Shown here piece after piece: positions 58,229-64,000 of a stretch of 64,000 nt of DNA. A program made the position numbers and the translations under genes. This DNA is from Melampsora larici-populina 98AG31 (Eukaryota; Basidiomycota; Pucciniomycetes; Pucciniales; Melampsoraceae): contig NW_006768776.1 of assembly GCF_000204055.1 (NCBI RefSeq), positions 22,105-86,104 on the forward strand, given 5' to 3'. Position 1 is the stretch's first letter; each line of letters opens with the position of its first letter. The notes below the pieces were generated by a model, which ran no database searches, was not told the DNA's origin, and was given only the letters and a program-made list of their open reading frames with translations.

Positions 58229-61200
58229 TCATTCGTAACGACTGCGGGATGAGTCGTCCATGTTGAGTCGTCCCATACCGTAATCATTTTGTCGCTCGTA
58301 ATCCTAAGAGTAAACAAGCGACATTGACGTCAATCTTCTGAGCTTGGGAATATTTTGGGAGCGCATCACCAGATTCGACATCTTTTGGATACTCACCTCT
58401 CTGGAAGAATCGTCTCGTTCACGATATTCGTTTCTGTCTCGGCTGTGGGATTTTGGTTTGTGTTTGTGTTTGCGATCAGATTTAGATTTAGATTTATGCT
58501 TCTTGTGACCATGCTTGGAGCTGCCGCTCGAACTTTCGCTCTTAGAGCTACTCTTGCTGCTACTATGGGAGCTCTTTCGTTGATGGTGACGAGATGCGAC
58601 ATACCTAGCGGATCGATCCTGGTCCTGTGAATATTCACCAGGATTTTTGTACCTTGATTCTCCATGATGACTGCGGTTGCCACTATTGTACTCCTGTTGG
58701 GCGTCTCCATATTGGGCAGTATGCCGAGCCTCGCGGTATGACCCGCCATTGTTTGTGTCATACTCATCATCGCGCGCTTGAGTTTGGTGAGATCTACCAG
58801 GGTATTCAGATTGGCGATTGGTTTGATAGTCATCCTCGGTATGTTCACGTGCACCATGTCTTTGCCCTTCGTATGAGGATTCGTCTAAACCACCCTGGTT
58901 GTATGAGACTCTATTGGTTCGCTCGTTCTCGTGATCATTTCGCTGGTCGAAACGCGATGAATCTACATGTCTACTGCCATGGCGGCCAAAACCTTCACTC
59001 TGATATTGTTGGTACTCGTTGCCCTGGGTGTCCCCTGATGACCATTTCAAGTCAATGACATATCTTGTGCATTGAACGAGGGTGACAAATGACACTCACC
59101 ATCGTAGCCTTGATTTCGTAAAGGTCGGTGGGTTTGTTGCGAACTGCGAAGTTCGTCTTGAGAAGAATCCACTTGTCCACTACCATGGCGGGCGAAACCT
59201 GCGCTTTGATTTTGTTGGTACCCATCACCTTGTATGTCCCCTGAGATCATTCCAAATCAATCACATCTTCTTTGCAATCAATAAACGGGGCCGAAAATGT
59301 CGCTCACCATCGTAGCCTTGATTGCCTGAAGGTCGGTCAGTCTGTTGTGTCCTGCGAAATCCGCCTTGATCACTTTGATAGAGGTTTGCATTTGCGCCTT
59401 GTGGATTTCTCGTATAAGCTCCGCTCGAAGCGTGTTGATTATATTGGGAGCTTCTAGCTGGCTGCGAAGTCGAGTAGGAGCTGCGAGAATTGAATTCATT
59501 GCTCGCGGATCCATCGTCCATTTGATAAGAGGGCCTCTCGTGTGCTTGGTTGCGTCCCTCTGGACGAGATTGATTGGCGTTGTACGAAGTTTGACTTTGC
59601 CCGATGGAAGAGTGTGCGTGAGCGTTTGATGCCCCGCCGGAACCGATGCGAGGGTCAGAACCATCTTCGGTAGTTTTCCTTTGGTTTCGATGATTACGAA
59701 CACTGTCCTGGTTTGTGTTGGGGACTTGTAGGTTAACGCCATCTCATGGAAGTGTTGCATGGCTTCGACGTACTTTGGTCAAGCTTTTGAGAGTTAATTC
59801 ACGATCATCCACATCCATGCCGTCCAACCACTTTTGCATATACTTCATCATTTGCATTTGAATATCCGAATTTTGGCTGGCATAATTAGGATGGTGAATG
59901 GCTTCTAAGATCTAGTTGTGAAGTCATGCAATCCCATAGTTAGTCTGGCAAGGCGCATATATGAGCGTGTGGTAAGTACGTACTTGATCAATGACCCGAT
60001 CCGGATCATCATTGTTGCTCCATGCATCTACAATCAAGTTGACAGTATGTTTCACAATGATCACAGATATATTTCCAGCTGGGTCGTTGAGTATATTAGA
60101 GAAATGATCTTTGGCAAGGACTGAATGAGTGGGGTCAGATGCATTAGGGTCATTGAACACGGTCCATTGATCGTTTCCACTAATGACAGCCTGACTTCCT
60201 TCTCCTATGGCAGTGCTAGCTTGCATCAAGATGGGTCTAACATAGGGGTCAATGGTGATCATGATGTACTGGGTGAGCGCCAAAGATAGATTTTCAAGGA
60301 GTTCGCCCAAACCGGGAACGCCCTCGATGAGCTCCTCAATGCCTGTGTGTGGAAAGTGAGTCAGGTGAATGAAAGAGTACCGATATCTGAATCTGGCTGG
60401 ACTCACGTCGCATCAAATTATCGCGTATCACGAAGATGTCCCACAATTGCTGTTGCAGCTGTTCGGGGGCAAGCTGGTCGATACGGCCCTACACTCGTAC
60501 CACGTGAGGAAAACAGTGACATCAGTGCAACAGCGGAGATGTCGGTCAAAAGTTACTGACACCCACATCAAGGTCGAAAGCCTTCTTCTTTTGATTCATC
60601 TGATCTAAATCGTCGTTCACAGTGGTATCACCATTGCTACCACCGAGGGGCAATTTACTCAAAATGGACTTGATAAATTCAAATCTCCCTCCATCCGATT
60701 GTTTGTTTTGATTCTGGGCTTCATCCATCTGAGCAGTCAAATCAGCAATTGACGCAGAGGACAATTTGTCACTCGCCTCCCCGAGCATTGAGAAACAAAA
60801 GTCGGCTCCTGCAAATGTGCCGGTGACGAGCGGTGGGACAGGTCCATCCGGGCTGTTGACTCGAACTGCGATGGAATACGTTAAACGTCTTAGATGGCTG
60901 AAGTGCAAAGGCAGCGGAACCATTGCGCCTACCATTTTCTCCCACGTGCGCAAAAACCTGCTTGTGGCCAAGTTTTTGAAGTGCCAACTCACACCAATTA
61001 CCTGCAAGAATCTTCATCAGTGAGCGAAGTACAATGTAAAGTGGCCACATCTGAAAGTAACGATGTGACACCTACTATGCGCAGAGAAGTCTTCCAGAGT
61101 GTGCAATCCGGTCCCCAGAAGTCGAAAGCTTTCGTGTTCCTTGTCCTGGTTATTTTCCGCGCGAGCTTCCCTGCCAATTTGGATGCACTTTTGGAAAGTT

Positions 61201-62304
61201 CGCCTGATACATTTAGTCGAAGTATCAAATTCTTCATGATCCGATGCAATGTATTTCTTCATGCCATTGCGTTCATCAATTTGAAGTTCCCGGTCCTCGT
61301 CAACTCGTGGTCGAAGCCGACGGTCGTAACTTTGAGGATCTTCGCCTTCCCCATACCCTTTAGGATTCTGATGACAAGAATCATAAGTAAAGTAGGTGGA
61401 AAATCGGCCGAAGGGGTCAACTCACATCAATATGCTCGGTAAGCAAATAAACGGACAATCGTTCCCGAGTCACCTGGAATTCTTTTGTGGCATACCCTGG
61501 GCAAGACATCGCAGTGAGTGTGTATTAATCAACTCGGATGCTAAGTCAATCAACCTGACTTACCGAAAGTTAGGAAGCCCATCGTCATGATACATATCAC
61601 CAGCGATTCAGCTGTCATGGCCTTGAACCCAGCGATATCGCACACTTGGGACAAGTCCCTCAACCAGTCTATGTGCAAGGAAGAGATTGGACCAATAAGT
61701 GAATCTGGGAGTTTCTGGGCATACTACTGTTATACTCACTTCCGAAGTAAACCCTTTTGACATCTAATCCAGAGAACTTTTTACCTCCCCGGGCACGGCC
61801 ACGCCCTTCACCTGAGCCCGAATTGAAGAAAGCACTAGCGATAGCGCCGATGATTGCTCCACCACCTTGTCCCGCTACTTTGACCAAGCCTTCGAGTACG
61901 TCTGAGATGACCAGGTATATTGGCATCAGCTCCATACGTTGATGAGACATCAGCCTGACGAAACGCAATACATACCATCGATATCGCCATGACGCCAAGC
62001 CTAAGGAATGCAGCTGATCAGCAACTCATCGTTCAACAAACCAAATACGAAAGCCAAAAGAGAAAATATGCATACCTTGCCTTTGAGATAAGCAGCGTCT
62101 GGAATTTTGCCCTGAAATGTCGAAGAGAGGCATGTCTGAGTCAACTTGATTACAGTGATGGGTTTTGCCGGACAACAAGAGTTCCGCGATCGAACTTACA
62201 GAGCCAAAAGCAGAAACACCTGGTAAACAAACAATCAAGCCTATGAAAAACAAAGGATACAACCAGGTAGGACTAGCATTGCTATACGATCGTACAAATG
62301 ACAT
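58229..62304 (-). CDS. het-C: HET-C family protein with repeated C-terminal exons
   Basis: This is a many-exon gene. Exon 1 (ATG at 62304) encodes a signal-like hydrophobic segment, WLYPLFFIGLIVCLPGVSAF. Then follow the HET-C landmarks: IPDAAYLKGK, AWRHGDIDD, a glycine-rich segment, KRVYFGNWLRDLSQ, HTLEDFSAHSNWCELAL, DGPVPPLVTGTFAGADF, QQQLWDIFVIRDNLMRR, GIEELIEGVPGLGELLENLS, KDHFSNILNDPAGNISVI and RVIDQILEAIHHPNYA. A long Gln/Asn/Ser/Gly-rich tail ends in a Ser/Lys-rich stretch (HGHKKHKSKSKSDRKHKHKP) and a last exon stopping at 58229. HET-C controls vegetative (heterokaryon) incompatibility in Neurospora; its role in rusts is unknown. The order of domains is complete. Exons ending NQGYDG in the tail are tandem copies. 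Confidence 0.88.
59040..59480 (-). repeat. Tandem exon-intron units in the het-C tail
   Basis: Exons ending NQGYDG recur, each followed by a donor and then a next exon beginning GDIQGDGYQQNQSAGF or GDTQGNEYQQYQSEGF. The introns are also alike: both end TTGAAATGGTCATCAG or TTGGAATGATCTCAG. The unit, about 210 bp, therefore duplicated as exon plus intron. Confidence 0.75.
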
Positions 62305-62610
62305 GATGTTGGGCAAGGTTGCAGAATTCTAGTCTTGTTTACCGTCGCCGAAGTGAAATTAATGAGCAAAGTAGAAAAGGTCAAGGATGGTCACTCAAAG
62401 ATCTTCGTGAATTCCGAGAAAGACGCGATAAGCTATCGTTGGAAATGGTTTTTGACAGTCTGATGATTGTCAATCGTTGAGGTGATCACCGCAGTCCCGA
62501 GGGATCGGACCTGAACAAACACTTTAACACAGCCGTAACTTTAAATCACAATCAAAGTGATGGATCTGTACACACTGCAATCATGACGCAATACGTACAT
62601 TATCTTTATA

Positions 62611-63196
62611 ACAAAGCCCTCTCTGCGCGGCCGCGTCCGCGCCCTCGCAGAGGGGCTTAGGACTAATTGTGATTTTTTGGCGTGAGCACTACAAGAATTA
62701 AGTCTCCTTGAGTAGTTTTTTGCGTTTTTACACTTCCCTCACAAGCAAGCCTCACTTGACTCCTTATTCAAAGGTGTTCAAAACAACTTTCTACATGATT
62801 GCGTAGCCTAACATGATAGGCAATCTGAGTAATGCGGCCAAAAAAGTGGTGTGAAGAGTCTTACAACACGCCTGTATTGTTGATTCCAAAATTGGGTACG
62901 GTGTGGATACACGCTGTACGCCTCCTTACAAGTGGGACATAAGCCTTGAAAACCCGCCTCAAGAACAGCATGGTGGAGTGGTTTTTACCTCTTGATAACA
63001 AAAGATGCACATGTAGAGAATTATGATGAACAACTTTGTCTGCAGAGTAAAGTGAGGCTTGCTTGTGAGGGAAGCGGAAAAATGTGAAAAACTACTTAAG
63101 GACACTTGATCCTTGTAGTGCTCACACCAAAAATCCACAAATAGTCCTAAGCCCCTCTGCAAGGGTGCGGAAGCGGCCGCGCAGAGAGGGCTTTGT
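62611..63196. mobile_element. Foldback element with ~170-bp arms
   Basis: Ends ACAAAGCCCTCTCTGCGCGG and CCGCGCAGAGAGGGCTTTGT are complementary. The arms continue through GCGGCCGC, CCTAAGCCCCTCTGC, GTAGTGCTCACACC and CCTCACAAGCAAGCCTCACTT-like segments. TA flanks each side (62609-62610 and 63197-63198). The 586-bp element is non-coding. The TA target suggests a Tc1/mariner-type origin. Confidence 0.8.
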
Positions 63197-63198
63197 TA

Positions 63199-64000
63199 AG
63201 CTAGCACAATACACCACAAGGACACGCCAATGTCTTAGGGACGACCACGTCTTTTGCAGGGGAAGGGATATCAGGGGATATCCTGACAAAACTGATCCAA
63301 GGAGCCCAAGTCAGATTCCAAATTTGGGACATCCCACGGGCTTCCAAGGGTGTTCCTATTTAAATGTAGGCCCAGCCAGGCATCCTGAGTGTGTGCTGCG
63401 GACGTCTGCGCGCACTGACATCCAGGAGACAGCCCAAACGGGGGTGCAGATGGAAGCATACAATCTCAGACGGTCCCAATGTCCTTCCACTCAAAAGTGT
63501 CTTTGTGATGTAGACTATGGGATGAGCCACACACAGGGACTGCCCCCATATTTCCACGACAGGACCCTGGAATGCCCCTATGGGGGTCTGTGACGTAAAA
63601 GGTGGGTTTTTGCGCAATATTTTGAGGAAAAATCAAGTATGTATGTGTCCTAAAGGGTTTTTTTGCCAATTTCTGCTCAAATGTGTGTGACTTGTTGGAA
63701 TTACGGTTGTTCTTTTGCTTTCAAAGTCTTCCATCTTTTTAGTACAATAAAATATTGTAATTTCATTGTAATAATCTTTGATCTTTCCTCTTTTGTGTTT
63801 CTCTTCAATCAACATGACATCATTACTATCAATGAAGATTGTTATGTCATCCACATCATCACTCATCATGTTTTCATGTATGTCAATTTTTGTCTTTTGT
63901 GTTCACTATATAAACTGATCCCAAATCTCAGTTTGATGTCTTTCTTCTTCATCTGACTGTTTCTCTAAAACATATCTTATCATAAGATTTGTAGTGTTGT
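63199..64000. other. No supported gene
   Basis: The 169-residue plus-strand frame at 63084-63593 begins inside the foldback element and has no domain-like features. The rest is AT-rich. Confidence 0.45.

Noticed and set aside
58355..59058. Plus-strand frames of 90-143 residues
   Set aside because: They are antisense to the Ser/Lys- and Gln-rich het-C tail.
63084..63593. 169-residue plus-strand frame
   Set aside because: It begins inside a foldback element and shows no domain features.
1..64000. tRNA and rRNA genes
   Set aside because: No convincing cloverleaf or rRNA segment was noticed, but a covariance-model scan was not possible.

Overview
The window is fungal nuclear DNA. Its genes have short GT-AG introns (mostly 50-90 bp) and the base composition is AT-rich. 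The host genes, a large transposon load and long simple-sequence arrays fit a rust fungus (Pucciniales) with an expanded genome; the genus cannot be fixed from sequence reading alone. About the first half is almost entirely mobile DNA. Host genes are confined to roughly 34-62 kb.

Transposon half. (1) 0-1.6 kb: TGTATGT-type simple repeats with a palindromic element. (2) 1.6-5.7 kb: a PIF/Harbinger element with a left-truncated DDE transposase and a convergent Myb/SANT-like accessory gene. (3) 5.76-11.27 kb: a nine-exon hAT element carrying a solo LTR inside one intron, sitting in a TAGTACTA simple array that also hosts a Tc1/mariner-type MITE. (4) 12.2-14.5 kb: TACAATACA-type arrays with four copies of a small foldback family (ends GGTACTCAAAG), one of them split by a hAT MITE. 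(5) 16-20 kb: hairpins and gene relics. (6) About 20.3-26.6 kb: a GC-richer tyrosine-recombinase (DIRS-type) retroelement on the minus strand, read as Gag, RT/RNase H, recombinase. (7) 26.67-32.30 kb: a second Harbinger element whose transposase is split by a solo LTR but whose accessory gene looks intact.

Gene half. In order: a small secreted protein with a TATA box (34.3 kb, +); an oligopeptide transporter of the OPT family (35.8-39.7 kb, -); a translin-associated factor X gene (41.5-42.5 kb, -); two TIR elements (43.0-45.9 kb), the second ending 85 bp before the next start codon; a 974-residue single-membrane-span, coiled-coil protein (46.0-49.3 kb, +); a Con7-like C2H2 zinc-finger protein (50.5-51.7 kb, +); an unrecognised 937-residue, probably nuclear protein (53.9-56.8 kb, -); and a HET-C family gene (58.2-62.3 kb, -) with tandemly repeated exon-intron units. 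A long-armed foldback element follows at 62.6-63.2 kb.

The genes do not form a pathway. The recurrent theme is nested transposition, with simple-sequence arrays acting as landing sites and several insertions dateable relative to one another from target-site duplications. Exon joins were chosen by reading splice signals and frame by hand, without transcripts or database searches.
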